Shown here in pieces: positions 1 to 7,936 of a DNA stretch of 64,000 nucleotides. Positions within the stretch are counted from its first letter, which is position 1. The number at the start of each line of letters is the position of its first letter. A program made the position numbers and the translations under genes. The stretch is from Hyphomicrobiales bacterium (GTDB lineage: Bacteria > Pseudomonadota > Alphaproteobacteria > Rhizobiales > Aestuariivirgaceae): NCBI GenBank assembly GCA_025359265.1, contig JANYHB010000002.1, forward strand, positions 62,001 through 126,000, in the 5' to 3' direction. The notes beneath the pieces were generated by a model. The model was not told where the DNA came from. It searched no databases and was given only the letters and a program-made list of their open reading frames with translations.

Positions 1-281
1 CCGGACTGGTCTTGATTGGACTGATCATGTTGGGGAGTTGCATCTTCGGCATTTATCATTCCGGCGTGGAATGGAAATTCTGGCAGGGCCCGACCACTTG
101 CACGGGCGGTGGCGATTTCACCAAAGGCTTGCCTGATCTCACGAAAAAAGCCGTGATGTGCGATCAACCGGCCATTCGGATTCTGGGCCTGTCATTGGCC
201 GGATGGAATGCGGTGGTGTCGGCCATTGCATCAGCAGTCGCATTCGGCAAAGCTTATGGATCCAGTTCCGCATCCCAATAG
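1..281 (+). CDS. dsbB: Disulfide bond formation protein B, C-terminal part
   Basis: The gene enters from the left edge, so its start is outside the window. The visible part contains a membrane segment, then a periplasmic loop with the Gly-Val-Glu-Trp-x-Phe-Trp-x-Gly-Pro pattern and Thr-Thr-Cys-Thr-Gly, a second cysteine about 20 residues later (Val-Met-Cys-Asp-Gln-Pro), and a final hydrophobic helix. This matches the last periplasmic loop of the DsbB family, whose second cysteine pair passes electrons from DsbA to ubiquinone in the inner membrane. Its 3' end overlaps the convergent HNH gene by 28 bp. The first cysteine pair cannot be checked here. Confidence 0.82.
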   Translation, partial: GLVLIGLIMLGSCIFGIYHSGVEWKFWQGPTTCTGGGDFTKGLPDLTKKAVMCDQPAIRILGLSLAGWNAVVSAIASAVAFGKAYGSSSASQ

Positions 282-814
282 AGATAATCCATCCAGCTTT
301 GATGCAGATAGTTCGGCGGGAACAGGCGCCCATTTTGGTGCAACTGATGCACCGTGGGCATCTTTGGCCATTGTGCTGGAAACATCTTTGCGACTTTGGG
401 CATATCCCCACCTTTGGTGAGATTGCACGGAGAGCAGGCAGCAACAACATTGTCCCATGTGGTGTGGCCGCCCTTTGAGCGCGGGATCACATGATCAAAA
501 GTCAAATCATCTGGCGCACCGCAGTATTGACACATGAACTTGTCACGCAAGAAAACATTAAACCGGGTAAACGCTGGCGTGCGCGAAGGCTTCACATAAG
601 TTTTCAGTGAGACAACTGAGGGCAGCCTAAATTCAGCACTCGGGCTGTGGATCACGGTATCGTATTCCGAAACGATATTCACGCGCTCTGAAAATACCGC
701 TTTGATCGTATCCTGCCAGGACCAAAGTGACAGCGGATAGTAACTCAATGGCCGGAAGTCGGCATTGAGAACAAGAGCCGGGCAAGCTTCCGGTTGTATG
801 GGTGCCTGATACAC
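254..814 (-). CDS. HNH endonuclease family protein
   Basis: The protein has 186 residues and a complete HNH domain. Two zinc-binding pairs are visible, Cys95-x-x-Cys98 and Cys127-x-x-Cys130, around the core Asp107-His108, His117, Asn122 and Asn131. The N-terminal half (a pattern around Val-Leu-Asn-Ala-Asp-Phe-Arg-Pro-Leu) is typical of the stand-alone HNH proteins common in Alphaproteobacteria. HNH domains cut or nick DNA, but the biological role of this single-gene chromosomal type is not established. No methylase or phage genes are nearby, so it does not look like part of a restriction system. Its 3' end overlaps dsbB on the opposite strand. Confidence 0.87.
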   Translation of the reverse strand: MYQAPIQPEACPALVLNADFRPLSYYPLSLWSWQDTIKAVFSERVNIVSEYDTVIHSPSAEFRLPSVVSLKTYVKPSRTPAFTRFNVFLRDKFMCQYCGAPDDLTFDHVIPRSKGGHTTWDNVVAACSPCNLTKGGDMPKVAKMFPAQWPKMPTVHQLHQNGRLFPPNYLHQSWMDYLYWDAELDP

Positions 815-853
815 TCAAACCTCGTCTTTCAGCAGCAATACTAACGCCAGTTG

Positions 854-1489
854 TCAATTCTGTGAAGGGGCCTGTGCGAGGCCTTTGAGACTGCGGTAAT
901 GTGCCCATAATAGTCGAGCGGCGGCGCCCCGGTGAGGCCGCCACCTTTCGGCAATTTTGGCCATTTCGGTGGCATCGGGTCTATCTCTGAGGCGCAGCAA
1001 ATCTTGCGCGGAAACTTGCAATGCCAAATCACCCACAGGCCAAGCATCGGCCTCAGTAATGGCAGTGAGCAGAAAAATATCAACGGTCCACGGCCCAACC
1101 CCCCAAATGGACATCAGCCCTTCGCGAATCTTTTCGGTTGGCCTGTCGCTGAGAAGAACGAAGTCCAATCTTTGCGCCGCGCAAGCATGAAAGCACTTTG
1201 CTTTGGCTCGTGATAGACCCAGCGCCAGTAACTCCTCTTGCGGGCAACTGAGAACTGCATCACAGGTTACCTCGCCAAGCCGTGCTTTGAGCCGCGCCCA
1301 AATGGCGGCACCCGCTTGCAGCGATAAGAACTGATCGGTCACGATTGAAAGAAGAGACTCAAGACTGGCCGGAGTGCGCCGCAAAGAGGGTGTTCCATGC
1401 ATTACATGAATCGGCGCAAAGCGCGGCTCAATTTCAAGGAGGCGTGCAATGGCCAATTCTAAATCTTGCTGTGTATGAAGCCGGTTCAT
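854..1489 (-). CDS. alkA: DNA-3-methyladenine glycosylase II (AlkA type)
   Basis: A base-excision repair enzyme of the HhH-GPD superfamily, 211 residues. The helix-hairpin-helix reads Trp-Gly-Val-Gly-Pro-Trp-Thr-Val at about 129-136, and the catalytic aspartate expected about 20 residues later is Asp154 in Pro-Val-Gly-Asp-Leu-Ala. It has no Fe-S cluster cysteines, so MutY and Nth are excluded. It lacks the extra N-terminal domain of E. coli AlkA and has the length of the short AlkA/MAG-like proteins. It should remove alkylated purines such as 3-methyladenine. It is transcribed in the same direction as the small DUF1674 gene upstream. An AlkB family gene lies at the other end of the window, not linked to it. 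Confidence 0.86.
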   Translation of the reverse strand: MNRLHTQQDLELAIARLLEIEPRFAPIHVMHGTPSLRRTPASLESLLSIVTDQFLSLQAGAAIWARLKARLGEVTCDAVLSCPQEELLALGLSRAKAKCFHACAAQRLDFVLLSDRPTEKIREGLMSIWGVGPWTVDIFLLTAITEADAWPVGDLALQVSAQDLLRLRDRPDATEMAKIAERWRPHRGAAARLLWAHYRSLKGLAQAPSQN

Positions 1490-1498
1490 CGTTTCAAT

Positions 1499-1669
1499 CT
1501 AGAAATCTGACGCAATACCCTTCCTCTCCCAATCGCCAAAGCGTGTGGGCTCCAACCCCTTTGGCCGACCTGCTTCTGGTGGCAGGGATTTTTGAACGGC
1601 GGTTTTGCGCCTTGCTTCTGCCTCGGCGAGTGCACGCTTGGCGGCTTCTGAAATGGATTTTCTGACCAT
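1499..1669 (-). CDS. DUF1674 / SDHAF4-like small protein
   Basis: A 56-residue protein when started at the ATG on the complement of 1667-1669; longer in-frame starts exist up to 1786 but would add non-conserved sequence. The C-terminus carries the family signature Gly-Leu-Glu-Pro-Thr-Arg-Phe-Gly-Asp-Trp-Glu followed by a final Asp-Phe. Eukaryotic relatives (SDHAF4) help flavinylated succinate dehydrogenase subunit A assemble, so a similar chaperone role is possible but is an inference here. The N-terminal half is a charged, Ala- and Arg-rich helix. No succinate dehydrogenase genes lie in the window. No strong ribosome binding site decides the start. Confidence 0.75.
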   Translation of the reverse strand: MVRKSISEAAKRALAEAEARRKTAVQKSLPPEAGRPKGLEPTRFGDWERKGIASDF

Positions 1670-1841
1670 GGCACAACATAGCTCAACTTGAGCTTTGACG
1701 AAATCATCAAAGTTCAGAAACATTGATCGATAATGGCTACTGAGACGATTTTGACTTTTCTTTGGAAAGTCAAAGCGCTTCAGCAAATTCAGGTTTTATT
1801 GCCAAACAAGATGGCTTAAGGGCCGACACGTGGAGTGAGAG

Positions 1842-3392
1842 ATGACAATTAAGCGTGCCCTGCTTTCTGTTTCCGACAAAACCGGCCTGATTGAATTTGC
1901 CAAGGCTTTGGCCGAACAAGGCGTTGACCTTATTTCAACCGGTGGCACAGCCAAGGCTTTGCAAGGCGCCGGGCTTGAAGTTGCAGAAGCCTCGTCCGTC
2001 ACGGGTTTTCCTGAAATCATGGATGGACGTGTAAAAACCCTTCACCCCAAAATTCACGGCGGCCTGCTGTCCTTGCGCGGCAATGCCGCCCATGAGCAGG
2101 CAATGGTGGAGAATAACATCAGCCAAATCGACCTGCTGGTGGTCAATCTTTATCCCTTCGAAGCAGTGCTGGCCAAGGGGGCCGCTGAAGATGAGATGAT
2201 CGAGAACATTGACGTGGGTGGGCCCGCAATGATCCGCGCCGCAGCAAAAAACCATGCTGCCGTAACAGTTGTTGTAGACGCTGCTGACTATAAGTCGGTG
2301 CTGGCCGAGATTGAAGCTTACGGCGACACCAAGTTGGCAACGCGAAAGCAACTCGCTGCCAAGGCCTTTGGCCGAACCGCAAGCTATGACGCCGCTATTG
2401 CCAATTGGTTCAGCCGCACCAACAGCATCACTTCGCCAACTTATCTCACCATCGGCGGCAGATTGGCCCAAAGCCTGCGTTATGGCGAAAATCCCCATCA
2501 ATCGGCCGCAGCTTATAAAACCGCCGACAGCCGCGTCGGCATACTCGATGCCCGGCAACTGCAAGGCAGAGAACTTTCATACAATAACATCAACGATGCT
2601 GACGCCGCCATCGAAACCCTGCGAGAGTTTGGTTCAAATCAACCCGCGTGTGTGATTGTGAAGCACGCGAACCCTTGCGGTGTGGCTGTGGGACAATCAT
2701 CCACAGCAGCCTATCTTAAAGCCTTGGCATGTGATCCGACCTCGGCTTACGGCGGCATCATTGCACTGAATAAAAAATTGGATGCGGCAACCGCAACAGA
2801 AATTTCAAAACTCTTCACTGAAGTGATTATCGCACCCGAGGTGGATGATGAGGCCCGCGCCATCATTGCAGCAAAAAAGAATTTGCGCCTTTTGCTGTTG
2901 CCTGATTTCCATGGCGTAACGTGGCGCGCACCTCTGGTGAAATCCATCGCTGGTGGTCTTTTGGTACAAACTGCCGATGATCAACATGTTGTGGCTGAGG
3001 ACTTGCGCGTTGTCACCCAGCGCCAACCCAGCGCCCAGGAAAAGGCCGATCTGCTGTTTTCCTTCCTGGTGGCCAAACACGTCAAATCCAACGCCATCGT
3101 ATTTGCCAAAGACGGCGCAACGCTGGCAATCGGCGCTGGACAAATGTCTCGTATCGATTCAACGCACATTGCCGTGCGCAAAGCCCAAGACGCTGGTCGT
3201 GCATTGCAAGGTAGCGCGTTGGCCTCAGATGCTTTCTTCCCATTCCCAGATGGGTTGCTGGCCGCGGCTGACGCCGGCGCCAGCGCCATCATTCAACCCG
3301 GCGGAGCCATGCGCGACGATGCGGTGATCAAGGCTGCCGATGAACGGGGTCTGGCGATGGTCTTTGCTGGCCTGCGCCATTTCAAACATTGA
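1842..3392 (+). CDS. purH: Bifunctional AICAR formyltransferase / IMP cyclohydrolase
   Basis: Catalyses the last two steps of de novo IMP synthesis in the cytoplasm: formylation of AICAR with 10-formyl-tetrahydrofolate, then ring closure. At 516 residues it has the usual family length. The N-terminal cyclohydrolase domain (about 1-145) begins with Ser-Val-Ser-Asp-Lys-Thr-Gly and contains the Gly-Arg-Val-Lys-Thr-Leu-His-Pro motif. The transformylase domain contains Lys-His-Ala-Asn-Pro-Cys-Gly. The ATG has a purine-rich ribosome site (GGAGTGAGAG) just upstream. The next gene begins one base after the stop codon, suggesting co-transcription. Confidence 0.98.
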   Translation: MTIKRALLSVSDKTGLIEFAKALAEQGVDLISTGGTAKALQGAGLEVAEASSVTGFPEIMDGRVKTLHPKIHGGLLSLRGNAAHEQAMVENNISQIDLLVVNLYPFEAVLAKGAAEDEMIENIDVGGPAMIRAAAKNHAAVTVVVDAADYKSVLAEIEAYGDTKLATRKQLAAKAFGRTASYDAAIANWFSRTNSITSPTYLTIGGRLAQSLRYGENPHQSAAAYKTADSRVGILDARQLQGRELSYNNINDADAAIETLREFGSNQPACVIVKHANPCGVAVGQSSTAAYLKALACDPTSAYGGIIALNKKLDAATATEISKLFTEVIIAPEVDDEARAIIAAKKNLRLLLLPDFHGVTWRAPLVKSIAGGLLVQTADDQHVVAEDLRVVTQRQPSAQEKADLLFSFLVAKHVKSNAIVFAKDGATLAIGAGQMSRIDSTHIAVRKAQDAGRALQGSALASDAFFPFPDGLLAAADAGASAIIQPGGAMRDDAVIKAADERGLAMVFAGLRHFKH

Positions 3393-3393
3393 G

Positions 3394-4323
3394 ATGGATC
3401 ATCAAGCGGCATATTTTCTTCAGCAGTTTCTAAACGCCGCGCAACTTGCCTCTTTCTACATGCCGCTCGCTGCAGCCTTTGCCCTCATCCAAGCCATTAC
3501 GCGGCGCGTGTTTTTATCCTTTGGGGATTTCGCCATGTTCGGCTCTTTTGCCGCAGTTTACATTTGTTTCGGAAGGTTGCTGCAAGGCGATAGCGATTTT
3601 GTTGCAGCATTCTTGGCCTTGGCAGCGGCAATGCTCTGCGCTGCTGCCTTGGGTAAAGTCGCGGCACAACAGGTTTTTGCACCTTTAATCAAAGGCCGGG
3701 CCTTGCCCTTCATCATTGCTTCGCTTGGTTTTTCAATCGCGATTCAAGAGCTCATGCGAATCTCATCGGAAAGTCGCGATATTTGGATTCCGCCCCTTTT
3801 TTCCGGCCAAAAACTTTATTTGGTTGAGGGCAATTATCCCGTAATTCTAACCCTCAATAGTTTTGTGGCCATGGCCATATCATTTTCATCTCTCATGGCC
3901 CTGGGTTTTATTCTGCGCCGCACACAATTCGGTCGCAACTGGCAGGCCGTATCACAAAATGAGAAGCTGGCAATGCTGTGCGGCATAAGAACCGCACACG
4001 TGGTTGAACTAACTTTTATCTTTGGTTCTGCCCTCGCTGCGGTGGCGGGCTGGACAACGGCAATAACTTATGGTGGCACCAGTTCTTACGTGGGCTTGAT
4101 GCTGGGGTTCAAAGCCATGTTTGCCGCCGTGGTGGGGGGCTTTGGTTCATTGCGCGGCGCATTGCTGGGCGCAATTTCTCTGGCTGCCTTGGAAGTGCTA
4201 TGGTCAGCCAGCTTTGGCACAGCTTATCGTGATGCCGGTGTGTTCAGCATTATTATTGTCATATTACTATTGAAGCCTGAAGGTTTGGGTGGTGACACCA
4301 CCCAGAGGGAGAGTGAAACGTGA
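3394..4323 (+). CDS. Branched-chain amino acid ABC permease, LivH-like
   Basis: An integral membrane protein of about 309 residues with many hydrophobic segments. The LivH/BPD_transp_2 features are visible: Gly-Asp-Phe-Ala-Met-Phe near the N-terminus, Arg-Thr-Gln-Phe-Gly-Arg-Asn-Trp-Gln-Ala in the cytoplasmic loop, and Ala-Val-Val-Gly-Gly-Phe-Gly-Ser-Leu-Arg-Gly-Ala. I chose the ATG at 3394, one base after the purH stop, over an upstream frame inside purH. Usually LivH works with LivM, two ATPases (LivG, LivF) and a binding protein. None of these is in the window, so its partner and substrate are unknown. The downstream lipoprotein gene overlaps it by four bases. Confidence 0.8.
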   Translation: MDHQAAYFLQQFLNAAQLASFYMPLAAAFALIQAITRRVFLSFGDFAMFGSFAAVYICFGRLLQGDSDFVAAFLALAAAMLCAAALGKVAAQQVFAPLIKGRALPFIIASLGFSIAIQELMRISSESRDIWIPPLFSGQKLYLVEGNYPVILTLNSFVAMAISFSSLMALGFILRRTQFGRNWQAVSQNEKLAMLCGIRTAHVVELTFIFGSALAAVAGWTTAITYGGTSSYVGLMLGFKAMFAAVVGGFGSLRGALLGAISLAALEVLWSASFGTAYRDAGVFSIIIVILLLKPEGLGGDTTQRESET

Positions 4324-4769
4324 GGAAGATTATATATTTAGCTCTGATCTTGGCAGGTTGCGGCGAATCCGGGCCCATCCACTATCTGAAGATTGTGGGT
4401 GGTGGAATTCAATTTAACTATCGCTATTCCGAAGCTTCAATGGTGGTTGTGGCACAGCAAACTTATCCTTTGCCACCAGACAGCCACATCGAAGCGCTGT
4501 TTGATGTGCCCGGCACCAACACCCGCGAAAGTGCCAGTTCACCAGCGGTGGAGGGCAAGCTGAGTTACTTGCTGCAATCGGAAAAACTCAGCGGCTTTAC
4601 CAAAGGTGGAAAGTACAATGTAACGATTCGTCTTGTCGATAAAGACGGCAAAGAACTCGATCGCAAAGACACCATTTTCACCTCAGACGAAGATCAATCA
4701 ACCTTGCCGGATAAGCCCTTGGTGGATGATCCCATTGCACTTACACCCCGGCTTGATCACATCAAGTAA
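4320..4769 (+). CDS. Predicted lipoprotein of unknown function
   Basis: A 149-residue protein starting at GTG, overlapping the stop codon of the permease gene by four bases, so translation is probably coupled. The N-terminus is a short lipoprotein signal ending in Leu-Ala-Gly-Cys, with the lipid-modified cysteine at residue 14. The mature part has no motif I recognise; it looks beta-rich (a stretch about 95-115 resembles an Ig-like strand pattern with Gly-Lys-Tyr-Asn-Val-Thr-Ile-Arg-Leu-Val-Asp) and has a charged C-terminal tail. It should sit in the periplasm, anchored to a membrane. Lying between a permease gene and phoR, it could belong to either unit. Confidence 0.68.
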   Translation: MRKIIYLALILAGCGESGPIHYLKIVGGGIQFNYRYSEASMVVVAQQTYPLPPDSHIEALFDVPGTNTRESASSPAVEGKLSYLLQSEKLSGFTKGGKYNVTIRLVDKDGKELDRKDTIFTSDEDQSTLPDKPLVDDPIALTPRLDHIK

Positions 4770-4781
4770 GCAGTGCAGAAA

Positions 4782-5792
4782 ATGGAAATTCAATTTTTTG
4801 ATCTTATCGATGCTTTGCCGGATGGCGCCCTTGTTATTGGTGATGATGGCATCGTTCTCAGCGCCAATGCCGCCGCGCGCGAAGCCCTGCAACTGGAGCC
4901 AAAAGGCCTATCCGCAACCACAGTCATTCGCAATTCAGCCTTTGTTGCAGCTCTGGCCAGCGTCCGCAGCACCACACGTTTTGCCAACATTGATTTTGAA
5001 ATCCACAGCAGGCCGCCCCGCCAGATCAGCGCCTTTGTATCAAGATTGGGTGACGGCGATCAGATTCTTGTCATCCTTCGCGATTTGACGAGAGAACAGG
5101 CGCTAGAAAAAATGCGTTCAGATTTTGTGGCCAACGCCAGCCATGAGATGCGCACACCCCTGGCTTCGATCATGGGAACGATTGAAACCCTGCAAGGGCC
5201 AGCCAAGAATGACCCGAAAGCCCGCGAAAAGTTTTTGAGTTCAATGCTCGGCCAAGCCCAGCGCATGAAACGGTTGATCGATGATTTGCTAACCCTCAGC
5301 CGCATCGAACTCAACGCCCATGTGCGCCCCAGTGCCAAGGTGTCGCTCGTGCAAATTGCCCATCAGGCCAGAGGCAATTTGCAAAGTCTTGCCAAAGAAC
5401 TTTCCGCCGATGTGAGTGTTGAAGGAATGGGCGAAATGCATGTTGCGGGTGACAGCGATGAGTTGCTGCAAGTTGCCCAAAACCTTCTCGAAAACGCCAT
5501 AAAATATGGTGCGGCAGGCGGCCAGATTAAAGTTCAGTGTTCCGCCGGAACTGATGGCGTTACCCTCGCCGTGCAAGACTTTGGCAGAGGCATACCCGAA
5601 ATTCACATCCCGCGCCTGACCGAACGCTTTTACCGCGTCTCCAACCAGGAGAGCCGGGCCCGTGGCGGCACCGGTTTAGGCCTGGCCATCGTCAAGCACA
5701 TCCTCTTGCGCCATCGCAGCAAACTTAATATCCACTCCCAAGAAGGCCTCGGAAGTGTCTTTTCGTTTACAATTCCGTCATATAAATCATAA
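4782..5792 (+). CDS. phoR: Sensor histidine kinase, PhoR-like
   Basis: Probable kinase of the phosphate two-component system. It has a PAS-like domain (about 5-100), a dimerisation/phosphoacceptor domain with His121 in Asn-Ala-Ser-His-Glu-Met-Arg-Thr-Pro-Leu, and an ATPase domain with an N-box (Asn-Leu-Leu-Glu-Asn-Ala), Asp-Phe-Gly-Arg-Gly-Ile and Gly-Thr-Gly-Leu-Gly-Leu. Position directly before the pst operon and phoU-phoB supports PhoR. Unlike many PhoR proteins I see no N-terminal membrane segment, so it may be cytosolic or held by the Pst transporter. A GTG nine bases upstream (4773) is an alternative start; neither has a strong ribosome site. Confidence 0.87.
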   Translation: MEIQFFDLIDALPDGALVIGDDGIVLSANAAAREALQLEPKGLSATTVIRNSAFVAALASVRSTTRFANIDFEIHSRPPRQISAFVSRLGDGDQILVILRDLTREQALEKMRSDFVANASHEMRTPLASIMGTIETLQGPAKNDPKAREKFLSSMLGQAQRMKRLIDDLLTLSRIELNAHVRPSAKVSLVQIAHQARGNLQSLAKELSADVSVEGMGEMHVAGDSDELLQVAQNLLENAIKYGAAGGQIKVQCSAGTDGVTLAVQDFGRGIPEIHIPRLTERFYRVSNQESRARGGTGLGLAIVKHILLRHRSKLNIHSQEGLGSVFSFTIPSYKS

Positions 5793-5799
5793 GCTTAAA

Positions 5800-5828
5800 C
5801 TGTCATAAATTCGTTATCTGTTTGTCGC
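5800..5828 (+). promoter_or_regulatory. Pho box with three half-sites before pstS
   Basis: CTGTCAT at 5800-5806, TCGTTAT at 5811-5817 and TTGTCGC at 5822-5828 repeat with an exact 11-bp period. This is the layout of PhoB sites (CTGTCAT repeated each helical turn, with AT-rich 4-bp spacers). The first unit is a perfect match and the next two decay. It lies 58-86 bp before the pstS ATG, right for activation by the PhoB encoded at 10732. Confidence 0.85.
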
Positions 5829-5885
5829 AAAAGCCTCACGTAGGCCAGCTAGTCAGCTCGCTGTCAAACGACATGGAGATTTCAA

Positions 5886-6923
5886 ATGACACGCTTACTT
5901 TGCGCCTTATCGGCCTTAGCCCTTTTCGCCGCGCCAGCTTTCGCTAAAGACCAAATCCGCATCGTTGGCTCTGGCACAGTCTATCCATTCACCACAACGG
6001 TTGCCGAGGCTTTTGGCAAAGCGACGGGCAAGAAAACCCCGGTGGTCGAGGCCAACGGCTCTGGCCCTGGGATTAAATTGTTTTGCGCCGGCGCTGGCGA
6101 TGACACGCCAGATTTTGTTGATGCTTCGCGCGCGATGAAAAAGTCTGAACTAGAAGATTGCAATAAAAATGGCGTTAAAGACGTCGTTCAGCTCACCATC
6201 GGCTATGATGGATTGGCCCTTGCCAACGCCAAGGGCGGCCCAGCGCTGTCCCTCACCAAGCAGCAGATTTTCATGGCCATGGCGAAACAAGTTCCTGATA
6301 AAGACGGCAAGTTGGTCGACAATCCATACAAAATGTGGAGCGACATCGATCCCGCCCTGCCAAAGGTGAAGATTGTGATCCTGAGCCACCCGGCCACTTC
6401 CGGCACGCGCTCTTCAATCGAAGATTTGATCTTGAACCCAGGTGCCAAGACGTTCCCCGGCCTGAAAGACCTCGCGGACAAAGATGCCAAAGCATTTGAA
6501 GCTGTATTCAAAACATTGCGCACCGACGGTGGCTTTGTTGAAGCGGGTGAAAATGACAATGCCATCGTGCAAAAGCTGGCTGCCGATCCAAACACTTTCG
6601 CGCTTTTTGGCTATGCCAACGTGTCGCTGAACGGTGGCAAGGTTCAGGCTGCTAAAGTTGAAGGCGAAGCCCCTTCCGTTGAAGGTGTACAAACTGGCAA
6701 ATATAAACTTTCTCGCCCCCTCTTCGTTTATGCGAAGAAAGATCATATGGCAGCCATGCCAGACATGGCAGCTTTTGTTGCTGAATATATGTCAGCAAAA
6801 GCCATTGGCAGCGACGGGTATCTGGCCGACAAAGGCTTAATTCCACTTCCTGCGGCTGAATTTAAAGCCCAGGTCGATGCCGCCAAGGCAGCGAAGTCAT
6901 TGACTCCCGATCAACTGAAATAA
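5886..6923 (+). CDS. pstS: Phosphate ABC transporter substrate-binding protein
   Basis: Periplasmic phosphate-binding protein of the high-affinity PstSCAB importer, 345 residues. A cleavable signal peptide ends at Ala-Phe-Ala (residue 20). The mature N-terminus Ile-Arg-Ile-Val-Gly-Ser-Gly-Thr-Val-Tyr-Pro-Phe is the PstS phosphate-binding strand; the Gly-Ser-Gly-Pro-Gly-Ile and Ser-Gly-Thr-Arg-Ser segments contribute further ligands. A purine-rich GGAG sequence lies about 7 bases before the ATG. It is preceded by the Pho box and followed by a stable stem-loop before pstC, an arrangement that lets the binding protein be made in excess of the membrane parts. Confidence 0.97.
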   Translation: MTRLLCALSALALFAAPAFAKDQIRIVGSGTVYPFTTTVAEAFGKATGKKTPVVEANGSGPGIKLFCAGAGDDTPDFVDASRAMKKSELEDCNKNGVKDVVQLTIGYDGLALANAKGGPALSLTKQQIFMAMAKQVPDKDGKLVDNPYKMWSDIDPALPKVKIVILSHPATSGTRSSIEDLILNPGAKTFPGLKDLADKDAKAFEAVFKTLRTDGGFVEAGENDNAIVQKLAADPNTFALFGYANVSLNGGKVQAAKVEGEAPSVEGVQTGKYKLSRPLFVYAKKDHMAAMPDMAAFVAEYMSAKAIGSDGYLADKGLIPLPAAEFKAQVDAAKAAKSLTPDQLK

Positions 6924-6940
6924 TTTGTTTGTCTTGGTGA

Positions 6941-6977
6941 AGGGGCGTCATTTGCGGATGTACCATCTGATGCCCCT
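6941..6977 (+). terminator. Stem-loop between pstS and pstC
   Basis: AGGGGCGTCA (6941-6950) pairs with TGATGCCCCT (6968-6977), a 10-bp stem with one G-T pair, followed by the T-rich stretch GATCTTTTATTT. It looks like a partial terminator or mRNA-stabilising hairpin that would raise pstS expression over pstCAB. Read-through is needed because pstC has no obvious promoter of its own. Confidence 0.7.
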
Positions 6978-7012
6978 GATCTTTTATTTCATTTAACCAA
7001 TGTGATGTGTCG

Positions 7013-7936
7013 ATGAGCGCTCTGGTCGAAACTCAGAAGTTTAAAATGCGCCGGTTCACCGAACCGGTTGTCTATACTCTGCTTGTTGCCGCGTCCGTGG
7101 TTGCCGTGTTGACAACCATTGGCATTGTGTTGTCTGTGGCCGCTGAATCTCTGCGCTTTTTCCAACAAGTCTCGCTCGCCTCGTTTTTATTTGGCACCGA
7201 CTGGTCACCATCAGCCCCTATACCGAGTTTTGGTTTCGTCCCGCTCATCACCGGTACTTTGTTGATCACCCTCATTGCCATGGTTGTGGCCGCCCCGCTG
7301 GGCCTGTTGTCGGCGATCTATCTTGCCGAATACGCCTCGCCTGCCGCCCGCACCACGGCAAAGCCCTTGCTTGAGCTTCTTGCCGGCATTCCAACCGTTG
7401 TGTTGGGCTTCTTTGCGGCCCTTACTGTTGCCCCCTTTATTCGTGCTGCAGGTGCACAGTTTGGGATAAATGTTGAAGCTGAATCAGCGCTGGCCGCAGG
7501 GCTGGTCATGGGCATGATGATTGTGCCGCTCATTTCCTCGTTATCTGATGATGTTATCAATGCTGTGCCGCAAGCCATGCGCGATGGTTCTTATGCCATG
7601 GGTGCAACCAAATCTGAAACCATCCGCCGCGTTGTGTTACCCGCGGCCTTGCCTGGGATTGTTTCGGCTTTCATTCTTGCAATCTCGCGTGCCATCGGCG
7701 AAACCATGATCGTGGTGATGGCCGCAGGCTTGGCGCCCAATCTCACTTTCAATCCCCTGGCTGCCGTAACCACTGTTACTGTGCAAATCAATGCCATGTT
7801 GGTGGGCGATCAAGAATTCGACTCACCCAAAACACTTTCGGCATTTGCACTTGGTCTCACACTTTTTGTGATTACGTTGATCCTTAACATTGTGGCCCTT
7901 CGCGTGGTGCGCAGATATAAGGAACAGTATGCCTGA
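7013..7936 (+). CDS. pstC: Phosphate ABC transporter permease
   Basis: Inner-membrane permease of the Pst importer, about 307 residues with six predicted membrane helices. The ABC permease EAA-like loop appears around Asp-Gly-Ser-Tyr-Ala-Met-Gly-Ala-Thr-Lys-Ser-Glu-Thr and Val-Leu-Pro-Ala-Ala-Leu-Pro-Gly-Ile, which contacts PstB. I prefer the ATG at 7013; a GTG six bases earlier (7007) is possible. The stop overlaps the pstA start by eight bases, so translation is coupled. It forms the transmembrane channel together with PstA. Confidence 0.95.
   Translation: MSALVETQKFKMRRFTEPVVYTLLVAASVVAVLTTIGIVLSVAAESLRFFQQVSLASFLFGTDWSPSAPIPSFGFVPLITGTLLITLIAMVVAAPLGLLSAIYLAEYASPAARTTAKPLLELLAGIPTVVLGFFAALTVAPFIRAAGAQFGINVEAESALAAGLVMGMMIVPLISSLSDDVINAVPQAMRDGSYAMGATKSETIRRVVLPAALPGIVSAFILAISRAIGETMIVVMAAGLAPNLTFNPLAAVTTVTVQINAMLVGDQEFDSPKTLSAFALGLTLFVITLILNIVALRVVRRYKEQYA

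Noticed and set aside
254..814. HNH gene as part of a restriction or homing system
   Set aside because: No methylase, intron or phage gene is adjacent, and the same stand-alone type is widespread in Alphaproteobacterial chromosomes.
1935..2564. Long open frame antisense to purH (209 codons)
   Set aside because: It lies wholly inside purH on the opposite strand and resembles no family; long shadow frames are common in codon-biased genes of this type. The same applies to frames of 150-200 codons antisense to leuS, phaZ, regB and uxaA.
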